Origin: JAOPZW01 sp963788935
GTDB lineage: Bacteria > Actinomycetota > Thermoleophilia > Solirubrobacterales > Solirubrobacteraceae
DNA length: 64,000 bases
NCBI GenBank assembly: GCA_963788935.1
Contig: CAWBIM010000004.1
Location: 1,116,001-1,180,000, forward strand
Reading direction: 5' to 3'
A program made the translations under genes and the position numbers. The notes under the pieces were generated by a model. The model saw only the letters and a program-made list of their open reading frames with translations, did no database searches and was not told where the DNA came from. Shown here piece after piece: positions 47,703 through 55,234 of this stretch; position 1 is the first letter of the stretch, and each line of letters starts with the position of its first letter.

Positions 47703-49217
47703 TCAGGTCTGCGCGGGCTCGCGCTCTGCGGCGGACGCCGCGGCCCCGGTCGCGGGGGCGGTGTCCACGGAGGGGACGGTTGCGCCGCCGAGCTCGAACC
47801 GGCGGTCGGGGCGCTGCATCAGGAAGTAGACGAGGCCGAGCAGCCCGAACGCGGCCATCCCGAGGGGGAAGGCCCAGTTCTGCCACCACGGCAGGTCCGT
47901 GTAGCGCGGCCAGGCGATGTTGATCGTCTCGAAGACGAGCCACGCGGCCGCGACGACGTTGACGATCGCCCCGGCCCGCCCGCGCAGCACGAACGGGCCG
48001 GTCACGTCGCGCCAGCGGCCCTGGCGGCGCAGCCAGAGCGCGGCCACGACGGGCGCGAGGAAGCCGACGTAGTAGGCGCCGGTGGCGAACGCGACGAGGA
48101 CGCTCAGGACGTTCGCGTAGGCGAAGGCGAGCGACGACAGGACGGCCACGAGCAGCGTCGCGTAGACCGGCGAGCGGTTGCGCTCGGCGACCTTCCGCCA
48201 GACCCGCGCGAGGGGGAACATGCCGTCGCGCGAGTAGGAGAAGACGACGCGCACGGTGGCGCCCTGGACCGCGATGCCGCAGGCGATGAACGACGTCACC
48301 ACCACCACGAGGAACGGCGTCTCCGCCCAGGATCCGAGGCCCGCGACGACGGCCGCCGACACCGGGTCGGCCTGCTCGCCCGACACCATCGCGCCGAGGT
48401 CCGGGTTGCCGAGGACGAGCGCGAACGCGGCGATGAGGTCGACGATCCCGACGCAGATGATCGACATGACGATCGCCTTGGGGACCTGGCGCGCGGCATC
48501 GCGCGTCTCCTCGGCGACGCTGCCGCAGGCGTCGAAGCCGAGCAGCACCCAGCCCGCGATCGCGACGGCCGCGATGAACGCCGGGAAGTAGCTGCCCCCG
48601 CCGGCCACGCCGCCGGTGTCGGTGAGCGCGCTGACCGGCTGCTGGCGGAAGAAGAGGATGAGCGCGATGCCGATACCGACGCTCGCGATCGCCTCGCACG
48701 CGATGCCGATGTTGACCGTGTAGCGCAGCAGCTGCAGGCCGACGACGTTCACGCTCGTCGTGATCAGCATCATCGCCAGCGCCAGGAGGATCGAGTCGCC
48801 CGTGCTGGGGTTGTCGATGCCGACGAGCTGACCGAGGAACCCGCCGCCGCCGTAGGCGACGGTCGACAGGGTCAGGATCAGCGCCCAGATGTAGATCCAT
48901 CCGGCCCACCAGCCGTAGCGCGGGCCGACGAGCCGGCGCGACCACTGGTAGATGCCGCCGGCGATCGGCCAGCGCGCGGCGAGCTGGGCGTAGACCAGCG
49001 CCACGAGCAGCTGGCCGACGATGACGATCGGCACGCTCCACACCCATGCGGGACCGGCGGTCGCGGCGCCGAGCGCGACGACGGTGTAGAGGCCGACGAT
49101 CGGCGAGATGAAGGCGAAGCCGATCGCCCAGTTGGTCCACAGGCGCAGGACGCGCGGAAGCTCCTGCTGGTAGCCGAACTCCTCGAGCTGCTGTTCGTCG
49201 GCGACGGTCCCCGACAT
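47703..49217 (-). CDS. APC superfamily amino acid/amine permease
   Basis: A 504-residue transporter with about 12 helices. The N-terminus has RVLRLWTNWAIGFAFISPIVG and the helix 3 region GGIYQWSRRLVGPRYGW; FDACGSVAEETRDAARQVPKA is the conserved cytosolic motif of the amino acid/choline-type APC branch. The substrate is not determined; next to a guanidino-hydrolase it likely imports a guanidino compound or amine. ATG at 49217 has GGAGGAGAGG just upstream. It precedes the hydrolase by 26 bp, giving a permease-hydrolase-nickel transporter operon. Confidence 0.88.
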   Translation of the reverse strand: MSGTVADEQQLEEFGYQQELPRVLRLWTNWAIGFAFISPIVGLYTVVALGAATAGPAWVWSVPIVIVGQLLVALVYAQLAARWPIAGGIYQWSRRLVGPRYGWWAGWIYIWALILTLSTVAYGGGGFLGQLVGIDNPSTGDSILLALAMMLITTSVNVVGLQLLRYTVNIGIACEAIASVGIGIALILFFRQQPVSALTDTGGVAGGGSYFPAFIAAVAIAGWVLLGFDACGSVAEETRDAARQVPKAIVMSIICVGIVDLIAAFALVLGNPDLGAMVSGEQADPVSAAVVAGLGSWAETPFLVVVVTSFIACGIAVQGATVRVVFSYSRDGMFPLARVWRKVAERNRSPVYATLLVAVLSSLAFAYANVLSVLVAFATGAYYVGFLAPVVAALWLRRQGRWRDVTGPFVLRGRAGAIVNVVAAAWLVFETINIAWPRYTDLPWWQNWAFPLGMAAFGLLGLVYFLMQRPDRRFELGGATVPSVDTAPATGAAASAAEREPAQT

Positions 49218-49238
49218 GGTCCTCTCCTCCCGCCCTGT

Positions 49239-49255
49239 CGGTTGTTCAGACAGGC
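49239..49255. promoter_or_regulatory. Operator O1 (CGGTTGT-N4-ACAGGC)
   Basis: CGGTTGTTCAGACAGGC lies just downstream of the predicted permease -10 element. It matches O2 in outer arms, and its centre TCAG is the reverse complement of O2's CTGA. Confidence 0.65.
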
Positions 49256-49262
49256 AGGCAGG

Positions 49263-49292
49263 TTCCTACCAGGCGGGCCGGGAGGTCGTCAA
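49263..49292 (-). promoter_or_regulatory. Predicted promoter of permease-hydrolase-NiCoT operon
   Basis: -35 TTGACG (49292-49287), 18-bp spacer and -10 TAGGAA (49268-49263). Transcription would begin at about 49256, so operator O1 would cover the start site. Confidence 0.55.
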
Positions 49293-49339
49293 GCGCGCCG
49301 TATCATTGGGTTTCTTCGCGCAACGGTCCGGACCTTGTG

Positions 49340-49351
49340 CGTTACGTAACG
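49340..49351. promoter_or_regulatory. Perfect 12-bp palindrome CGTTACGTAACG
   Basis: A perfect palindrome midway between the divergent genes. It is unrelated in sequence to O1 and O2, so it may bind a second regulator such as a global nitrogen control protein. No binding protein can be named. Confidence 0.45.
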
Positions 49352-49361
49352 TCTCCCACGA

Positions 49362-49378
49362 CGGTTGTCTGAACAGGC
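49362..49378. promoter_or_regulatory. Operator O2 (CGGTTGT-N4-ACAGGC)
   Basis: CGGTTGTCTGAACAGGC lies immediately upstream of TATACT (49394-49399), the -10 of the GntR gene, covering its -35 region. With O1 it flanks both promoters. Confidence 0.65.
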
Positions 49379-49405
49379 GACATCGAGTTGTCCTATACTC
49401 GCGCC

Positions 49406-50269
49406 GTGCCCGCGCCGCAGCGCCATCGGGGTCCGCTCGCCACCGGCGGGCCCCTTGACCGCACGAGCTTCGTGCCGCTGTACTACCAGCTGCAGGAGGT
49501 CCTCAAGGAGCAGATCGAGTCGGGCACGTGGACCACGGGCCAGGCGCTTCCGTCCGAGCCCGAACTCGCCCGCCGCTTCGGGGTGAGCAGAGTCGTCGTC
49601 CGGCAGGCGCTCGCGATCCTCGAGGACGACCGCCAGATCGTCCGGGTCAAGGGCCGCGGCACGTTCGTCGCCGAGCCGAAGCTCGACGCGCGCGCCGGCG
49701 GCCTGTCGCGCTCGCTCGTCGTCCCGCGCCCGGCCGAGGTCGCGATCCAGGCCCTCGACGTCCGCACGGCGCACGTCGAGGAGTCGATCCGGCGCGAGCT
49801 CGAGGTCGGCGCCGACGAGGAGGTCCTCCGCGTGACGACGTGCCTGTCGCTGCGCGGCGTGCCGCTGAGCATCAGCTACTCGTTCTTCCGCCGGGCCGAG
49901 GCCGAGTGGCTCGAGGCCGCCGTCCATCCCGGCCGCAACGTGCCCGCCGACCTCGTGCTCGCCGACCACGGCATCGAGCTCGCGCAGGCGCGGATCGCGG
50001 TCGAGACGAGCCAGTGCGGCCAGTTCGAGGCCGACCGCTTCGGCATCCCCCACCGCGCGTCGGTCTTCCTCGCCGTCTGCACCGAGTTCCGTCACGCCGG
50101 CCCCGGCACCCGCCCGTTCGAGGTCGCCCGCGTCGAGTATCGCGGCGACCTGCTGCGCTTCCGCCTCGAGGTCTCCGACAGCGGCCCGGGCGGCATGGAG
50201 GCCATGTGGGAGCTGACCGACCCGGCGGTTGCGGGCACGGTCGCGCCGGTCGCGCCGGCGGCGGGCTGA
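49406..50269 (+). CDS. GntR/HutC-type regulator with UTRA domain
   Basis: A 287-residue transcription regulator. The winged helix spans about residues 20-85 (VPLYYQLQEVLKEQIESG, SEPELARRFGVSRVVVRQA, GRGTFVAEP). The C-terminal UTRA ligand domain includes LRVTTCLSLRGVPLSISYSF and ADLVLADHGIELAQA. The start GTG at 49406 lies 6 nt after TATACT, so the message is leaderless. It is divergent from the permease-hydrolase operon, with paired operators between them. It probably represses both until a guanidino ligand binds. Confidence 0.9.
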   Translation: MPAPQRHRGPLATGGPLDRTSFVPLYYQLQEVLKEQIESGTWTTGQALPSEPELARRFGVSRVVVRQALAILEDDRQIVRVKGRGTFVAEPKLDARAGGLSRSLVVPRPAEVAIQALDVRTAHVEESIRRELEVGADEEVLRVTTCLSLRGVPLSISYSFFRRAEAEWLEAAVHPGRNVPADLVLADHGIELAQARIAVETSQCGQFEADRFGIPHRASVFLAVCTEFRHAGPGTRPFEVARVEYRGDLLRFRLEVSDSGPGGMEAMWELTDPAVAGTVAPVAPAAG

Positions 50270-50275
50270 GCGCCG

Positions 50276-51088
50276 CTACGCCGCGGCGGGCCGCACCGCG
50301 GCGCGCGCGAGGTCGCCGCCGAGCTCGCCGGCGAAGATGCTGACCATCTCCCCCAGCTCCCCGAGGCCGACGCCGCGCAGGCGGTCGGCCGGGCCCGAGA
50401 CCGCGATGGCGGCGACGAGCGCCCCGTCGAGGACCACCGCAGCGGCGACCGCGGCGATGCCCGGCTCGTGCTCCTCCTCCTCGACCGCGAAGCCACGCTC
50501 GCGAGTGCAGGCGAGGTCGGCGCCGACGCCCTCGAGCGTGACGATCGTGCGCGGTGTGACGGCCTCGAGCGCGAGGGCGCTGTAGCGGCGGGCGATCGCG
50601 CCGGGCGTGTGGCCGGCGAGCAGCGCCTTGCCCGGCGCCGTCGCGTGGGCCGGGGCGCAGCGGCCGATGCGGGAGACGGCCGGCGGCGCGCCGAGAGCCT
50701 GGTCGATCCACAGCACCGAGGTCGTCTCGACCGGCACGGCGAGCGACACCGTCTCGCCGCACACCCGGCGGGCGCGCTCGAGGTGCGGGCGGGCGATCCG
50801 GCGCAGCCGGCCGTGGCGGCGCTCGACCGGGCCGCGGAGCTCGAGCGCGCGGTGACCGAGGAGGTAGCCGCCGCTGCGACGGCTCTGCACGACGTAGCCG
50901 CGCGCCGCCATCGTGGCGAGGAGCCGCCGCGCCGTGCTCGGCTGCAGCCCGGCGCGGCCGGCAAGCTCGACGAGCCCGGCGGGCTCCTCGCCGGCGAGCG
51001 CCTCGAGGAGGTCGAGCGCGCGCCAGACCGACTGGACGTGGCCGAAGCGGGCGTCGGTCGTGTCGCCCGCGGGCGTCGCGGTCGTCAT
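50276..51088 (-). CDS. IclR family regulator
   Basis: A 270-residue regulator. The N-terminal winged helix has VQSVWRALDLLEALAGEEP and AGLQPSTARRLLATMAARG. The C-terminal effector domain has the IclR pattern HATAPGKALLAGHT and TRERGFAVEEEEHEPGIAAV. It overlaps the upstream GntR/FCD gene as ATGA, so two regulators are made from one transcript. The effector is unknown. It is convergent with the GntR/UTRA gene, 6 bp between stops. Confidence 0.92.
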   Translation of the reverse strand: MTTATPAGDTTDARFGHVQSVWRALDLLEALAGEEPAGLVELAGRAGLQPSTARRLLATMAARGYVVQSRRSGGYLLGHRALELRGPVERRHGRLRRIARPHLERARRVCGETVSLAVPVETTSVLWIDQALGAPPAVSRIGRCAPAHATAPGKALLAGHTPGAIARRYSALALEAVTPRTIVTLEGVGADLACTRERGFAVEEEEHEPGIAAVAAAVVLDGALVAAIAVSGPADRLRGVGLGELGEMVSIFAGELGGDLARAAVRPAAA

Positions 51089-51765
51089 GGCGTCGCCGGC
51101 CGCGCGCGCATCGCGAGGACGTGGGCCGTCGCGTGGCGCATGTGCTCGTCGCACGCCGCCTGGGCTCGGGCCTCGTCGCGCGAGGTGAGCTCGGCGTACA
51201 GGTGCTCGTGCTGCGCGAGGAGGTCGTCGAGCGAGCCGTACTGCGTCGTGACCTCGAGGCGCAGCAGGGTGTTGAGCAGCTCGGCCTGCTGGATGAAGGC
51301 GCGGTGCAGGCGGCCGTTGCCCGACAGGCGGCAGAGCTCGTCGTGCAGGAGCGCGTCCTGGCGGGCGAAGTCCTCGTGGTCGCCGCGGCCGGCGGCGGCG
51401 CGCAGGCCGTCCATGACCTCGCCCAGGCGGGCGAAGGCCAGGTCGTCGTCGCGGGCGATCAGCAGCCGGACGGCCTGAATCTCGAGCGCTGCGCGCAGCT
51501 CGTAGATCTCGCGGACGTCGTGGTCGGTGAGCTCGGCGACGAACGAGCCGCGGCGAGGCTCGTCGTACACGAGCCCCTCGGCGCGGAGCTTCGCGAGCGC
51601 CTCGCGCACGGGCCCGCGGCTGATTCCGAGCTGGCGGGCGATCTCGGCCTCGACGAGCCGCTCGCCGGGAGCGAACCCGCCGCCGAGCAGGCGCTCGCGC
51701 AGGAGGTCGGCGGTCGACTGGGCGAGCGTGTCGGGCGGTCGGAGTGGGGTGAGCGTCTCGGCCAT
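51085..51765 (-). CDS. GntR/FadR-type regulator with FCD domain
   Basis: A 226-residue regulator. The N-terminal helix-turn-helix includes RLVEAEIARQLGISRGPVRE. The all-helical FCD effector domain (about residues 90-215) has YELRAALEIQAVRLL, HEDFARQDALLHDELCR and HEHLYAELTSRDEARAQ, with the conserved Asp/His metal-binding positions. ATG at 51765 is chosen as the first codon clear of the operator. It is divergent from the SDR gene, with a palindrome covering the SDR -35. Confidence 0.92.
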   Translation of the reverse strand: MAETLTPLRPPDTLAQSTADLLRERLLGGGFAPGERLVEAEIARQLGISRGPVREALAKLRAEGLVYDEPRRGSFVAELTDHDVREIYELRAALEIQAVRLLIARDDDLAFARLGEVMDGLRAAAGRGDHEDFARQDALLHDELCRLSGNGRLHRAFIQQAELLNTLLRLEVTTQYGSLDDLLAQHEHLYAELTSRDEARAQAACDEHMRHATAHVLAMRARPATP

Positions 51766-51769
51766 CGGT

Positions 51770-51785
51770 AAACTGTTGACAGTTT
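51770..51785. promoter_or_regulatory. FCD-GntR operator overlapping the SDR promoter
   Basis: The palindrome AAACTGT-TG-ACAGTTT contains consensus -35 TTGACA (51776-51781). With a 17-bp spacer and -10 TACGGT (51799-51804) it drives the SDR gene at 51813. A bound repressor would block the -35 directly. Confidence 0.75.
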
Positions 51786-51812
51786 GCGGTCGCCAGTCTA
51801 CGGTCAGCAACC

Positions 51813-52601
51813 ATGGACGTCAAGCGCGATGCGTTCCCGGGGGGCGCGGCCCTCGTCACCGGCGCGAGCTCGGGCATCGGCCTCGCGACCGCCCGTGCGC
51901 TCGCCCGGGCGGGAACGCCCGTCGCGCTCCTCGCCCTCCCCGGCGCCGCCCTCGACGACGCGGTCGCCGGCTGCCGCACCCTCGGCGCCCCGGCGACCGC
52001 CGTCGCCTGCGACGTCGGCGACCCCGCCGCCGTCGCCGCGGCCTTCGCGGCCGCCGAGGCCGAGCTCGGGCCGCTCGCCGCCGTCGCCAACAACGCCGGC
52101 ACCTCGCGCGTGAGCGCACTCTCAGAGACGACCGACGAGGACTGGCAGGCCCTGCTGCGCACGAACCTGACCGGATCGTTCAACGTCCTGCGCGCGGCCG
52201 TCCGGGCGATGCTTCCCCGCGGCCGCGGCGCGATCGTCAGCACCGCGTCCGAGCTCGCGCTGATGGGCCAGGCGGGCTACGTCGCCTACAGCGCCACGAA
52301 GGGCGGCATCCTCGCGATGACGCGCGCGCTCGCGGCCGAGGCCGCGCCGCACGGCGTGCGCGTGAACGCCGTCTGCCCCGGCGCGGTCGACACCCCACTG
52401 CTGCAGTCCGAGTTCGACGTCGCGGCCGATCCGCCGGGCGAGCGCGCGGCCACCGAGCGCTCTATCGCGCTCGGGCGACTCGCGCGCCCCGACGAGGTCG
52501 CCGCGGTCATCGCGTTCCTGCTCTCGGACGCGGCCGCCTACGTCACCGGCGCGCAGTACGTGGTCGACGGCGGGCGCACCGGCTGCTTTCCCATCGTCTG
52601 A
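51813..52601 (+). CDS. Short-chain dehydrogenase/reductase
   Basis: A 262-residue NAD(P)-dependent oxidoreductase. Motifs are complete: TGASSGIGLATARAL, VANNAGTSRVS, the catalytic serine in STASELALMG, and AYSATKGGIL (YxxxK). ARPDEVAAVIAFLLSD and YVTGAQYVVDGG end the classical SDR. The alcohol or sugar substrate is unknown. -10 TACGGT is 8 nt before the ATG, so the mRNA is probably leaderless. It precedes the epimerase by 21 bp. Confidence 0.92.
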   Translation: MDVKRDAFPGGAALVTGASSGIGLATARALARAGTPVALLALPGAALDDAVAGCRTLGAPATAVACDVGDPAAVAAAFAAAEAELGPLAAVANNAGTSRVSALSETTDEDWQALLRTNLTGSFNVLRAAVRAMLPRGRGAIVSTASELALMGQAGYVAYSATKGGILAMTRALAAEAAPHGVRVNAVCPGAVDTPLLQSEFDVAADPPGERAATERSIALGRLARPDEVAAVIAFLLSDAAAYVTGAQYVVDGGRTGCFPIV

Positions 52602-52622
52602 CCCCGACAAGGAGACCCGTCC

Positions 52623-53534
52623 ATGAGCACCATGGTCACCGGCGGCCTCGGCTACGTCGGCCGCCATCTCGTCGCGCGCCTCGCGCGCGACGGCGAGCGC
52701 GTCGTGAGCTTCAACCGCGACTTCGCCGATTCGCCCGACCCACAGGTCACGTGCGTCCAGGGCGAGCTGTTCGACGTTCCCCGGCTGGTGCGCACGCTCC
52801 AGGAGCACGGCGTGGAGCGCATCGTCCACACCGCGGCGATGTCGCACCCGGAGCTGTCGATCGACTTCCCGGTCACGACGTTCGCCGCGAACGTCGACGG
52901 CACGGTCCACCTCCTCGAGGCCGCGCGCCTCGCGGGCGTGCGCCGCGTCGTGAACTTCTCCTCGCACTGCTCCTACGGCCACATCGACGCCGACCCCGTC
53001 CCGGAGGACGCGCCGCTGCACCCGACGACGCCCTACGGCGTCACGAAGGTCGCGACCGAGCTCATGGGCTCGATCTACCGGCGGCTGTACGGGCTGGAGG
53101 TCGTCTCGCTGCGGGTCAGCGAGGTCTACGGCCCCGGCAACCGGATGCACACGGTCCTCACCGACATGCTCCGCGCCGCGCTCGAGGGCGAGCCCTACGC
53201 GCTCGCCGAGGGCGGCGACCACCTCGTCGAGTACATCCACGTCGAGGACGCCGCCGACGCGGGCATCGCCGCCGCCACGGTCGGCGACCTCGGCCAGGAC
53301 GTCTACAACGTCACCGGCGACCGGCAGGTCTCGCTCACGCAGGCCGCCGAGGTCGTCCGCGCCCTCGTCCCCGGGGCCGACATCGAGATCGGGCCGGGCT
53401 ACATCGCCACGCTCGACCGCCAGGGCCGCCAGGACATCAGCGCGGCCGCGCGCGACCTCGGCTACCGGCCGCGCTGGAGCCTCGAGGACGGCGTCCGCGC
53501 GTACGCCGACTGGCTGCGCGAGCACCCGCACTGA
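52623..53534 (+). CDS. NAD-dependent epimerase/dehydratase
   Basis: A 303-residue extended SDR enzyme acting on nucleotide sugars or related compounds. The NAD loop is VTGGLGYVGRHLVARL, followed by HTAAMSHPE, NFSSHCSYGHID, and the YGVTK catalytic pair. The C-terminal part has YNVTGDRQVSLTQAAEVV. ATG at 52623 has AGGAGA upstream. With the SDR it forms a two-gene unit controlled by the divergent FCD regulator; a sugar-acid route is possible but no aldolase or dehydratase is nearby. Confidence 0.88.
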   Translation: MSTMVTGGLGYVGRHLVARLARDGERVVSFNRDFADSPDPQVTCVQGELFDVPRLVRTLQEHGVERIVHTAAMSHPELSIDFPVTTFAANVDGTVHLLEAARLAGVRRVVNFSSHCSYGHIDADPVPEDAPLHPTTPYGVTKVATELMGSIYRRLYGLEVVSLRVSEVYGPGNRMHTVLTDMLRAALEGEPYALAEGGDHLVEYIHVEDAADAGIAAATVGDLGQDVYNVTGDRQVSLTQAAEVVRALVPGADIEIGPGYIATLDRQGRQDISAAARDLGYRPRWSLEDGVRAYADWLREHPH

Positions 53535-53565
53535 GCCGCGGCCGCGCCGGGGGCTCGCCGGAACG

Positions 53566-53605
53566 CGAGCGCCCGCGCGGCCGGCCGCGGCCGCGCGGGC
53601 GCTCG
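53566..53605. terminator. Strong hairpin terminator between convergent units
   Basis: An 18-bp perfect stem (53566-53583 with 53588-53605) and 4-nt loop GCCG. It lies between the epimerase stop and the NCS1 permease stop, and can end transcription from both sides. Confidence 0.8.
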
Positions 53606-53650
53606 TGGCGGCGCCGGCATCGCGGCCGCCACGTCTTCGCCGGCCGGCGC

Positions 53651-55150
53651 CTAGGACTCGCCGGCCAGCACGCTCTCGTGGATCGCGCCCGCCTCGCCGA
53701 GCGCGTCCGCCGCGCGGACGTGCGCGAGGGGCACCTCGCCCGCCGTCGCCCGCACGGTGCGGCGGGCGAGGGCCAGGTAGGTCACCGCGCTCACCGGCAG
53801 GCCGAGGATCCACGACAGGTCGGCGTCCGAGAGCAGCTTGCTGACCGGCCCCTGGTAGATCGGGGCGTTGACGGTGAGCAGGCACACCACCATGCCGACG
53901 AGCAGGGCGACGAAGCCGGCGACGTTGACGCCGTTCCAGCCCCAGTAGCGCCCCGACGGGCCCGCGTCGACCGCGTGGATGTCGACCGGGTCGTACTGCC
54001 AGCGGCGCAGCGTGCCGTCGGCCAGCCACACGCCGCCGAACGGGGCGATCCACACGACGAGCAGCGACAGGAAGTCGTTGACGACCGTCGTGAAGCTCTC
54101 CGAGATGAAGACGACGTAGACGACGAGCAGTGTCGCGACGGTCGTGTCGACCATCGTCGCCTGGTACCGGCGGAGCGGGACGCCGACGGACTGCAGCACG
54201 AGGCCCGAGGCGTAGAACGTCACGACGTTGTTCGCCACCGCGCCGCCGATCGCGGCGATCGCGTAGATGACGAACAGCCAGTCCGGCACGAAGGCGCGCA
54301 CGCCGCCGACCGGATCGCTGACGTCGCCGCGCGAGGACAGGATCACGCCCATGATCCCGAGCGCGGCGGCGATGAGCCCGGCGCTCGTGACCACGGTCCA
54401 GAAGATCGACCGCGCGGGCGTCGCGCTCGGCAGGTAGCGCGGCCAGTCCGAGGCGTTGAAGAGGTAGGAGAGCGGCCCCGAGGCGACGACGCCGGCCCCG
54501 ATGAGGATCGCGGCGACCGTCGCGCTCGTCGACAGCGGCTCCTTCGGCCCGGCGCCCCAGTCGACGCCGCCGATCGTGTAGGCGAAGACGACGGCGAGGG
54601 TGACGACGAGCAGCACGGCGAAGATGCGCTGGACCCAGATCATCGTCGCATGCCCGAGGACGGCGATCCCCGCCGACAGGAAGAACACGACGACGAGCGC
54701 GATGACCTTGCCCGCGTCGCCCGCGCTCTCCCAGCCGAGCACCGGCAGGAGCGCGGCGACGGCGAAGACGCCGAAGACGGTGTTGATCGCCTCGAAGGCC
54801 ACGGAGGTGACCCAGGCCAGGGCGCCGTTGGCGCGGTTGCCGCGCACGCCGAACGCCGCGCGGGTGAGGGTCATGGTCGGCAGCCCGGCGCGGACGCCCG
54901 CGATCGAGGCCCAGCCGATGTAGAGGAACAGGGCGTTGCCGAGCAGCACGGCGATGATCGCCTGCCAGACGGTGAGCCCGAGCCCGAAGGCGATGACGCC
55001 GACGGTGAAGAAGAACAGGTACGCGTTCGCCCCGACCCAGAAGTACGCGAGGTCGCGGAGGGTCATCGTGCGCTCGGCCTCGGGGATGTGGTCGAAGCCG
55101 TGCTGCTCGAGCCCGAAGACCGGGTTCGCGTCCGGCGTGCCGTCTGCCAT
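53651..55150 (-). CDS. NCS1 family nucleobase/allantoin permease
   Basis: A 499-residue sodium- or proton-coupled transporter of the nucleobase:cation symporter-1 family (cytosine, uracil, hydantoin, allantoin). About 12 helices are present. Typical segments are LRDLAYFWVGANAYLFFF, RAAFGVRGNRANGALAW, SYLFNASDWPRYLPS and IAPFGGVWLAD. It is the last gene of the minus-strand ureide operon, 84 bp after the M20 hydrolase. Substrate probably a ureide or purine/pyrimidine base. Confidence 0.9.
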   Translation of the reverse strand: MADGTPDANPVFGLEQHGFDHIPEAERTMTLRDLAYFWVGANAYLFFFTVGVIAFGLGLTVWQAIIAVLLGNALFLYIGWASIAGVRAGLPTMTLTRAAFGVRGNRANGALAWVTSVAFEAINTVFGVFAVAALLPVLGWESAGDAGKVIALVVVFFLSAGIAVLGHATMIWVQRIFAVLLVVTLAVVFAYTIGGVDWGAGPKEPLSTSATVAAILIGAGVVASGPLSYLFNASDWPRYLPSATPARSIFWTVVTSAGLIAAALGIMGVILSSRGDVSDPVGGVRAFVPDWLFVIYAIAAIGGAVANNVVTFYASGLVLQSVGVPLRRYQATMVDTTVATLLVVYVVFISESFTTVVNDFLSLLVVWIAPFGGVWLADGTLRRWQYDPVDIHAVDAGPSGRYWGWNGVNVAGFVALLVGMVVCLLTVNAPIYQGPVSKLLSDADLSWILGLPVSAVTYLALARRTVRATAGEVPLAHVRAADALGEAGAIHESVLAGES

Positions 55151-55234
55151 CTGACGATCCTTTCCTGGCGAGGGGGCGGCGCCACCGCTGCGGCGGCGTG
55201 CGGTTCTGCTTGTACCGCCGGCCGCGAAGCCCGG

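Noticed and set aside
49218..49405. Guanidine riboswitch before the permease-hydrolase operon
   Set aside because: The transcribed leader would be only about 40 nt and contains an operator and ribosome-binding site; too short for known guanidine riboswitch classes I-III in an obvious form.
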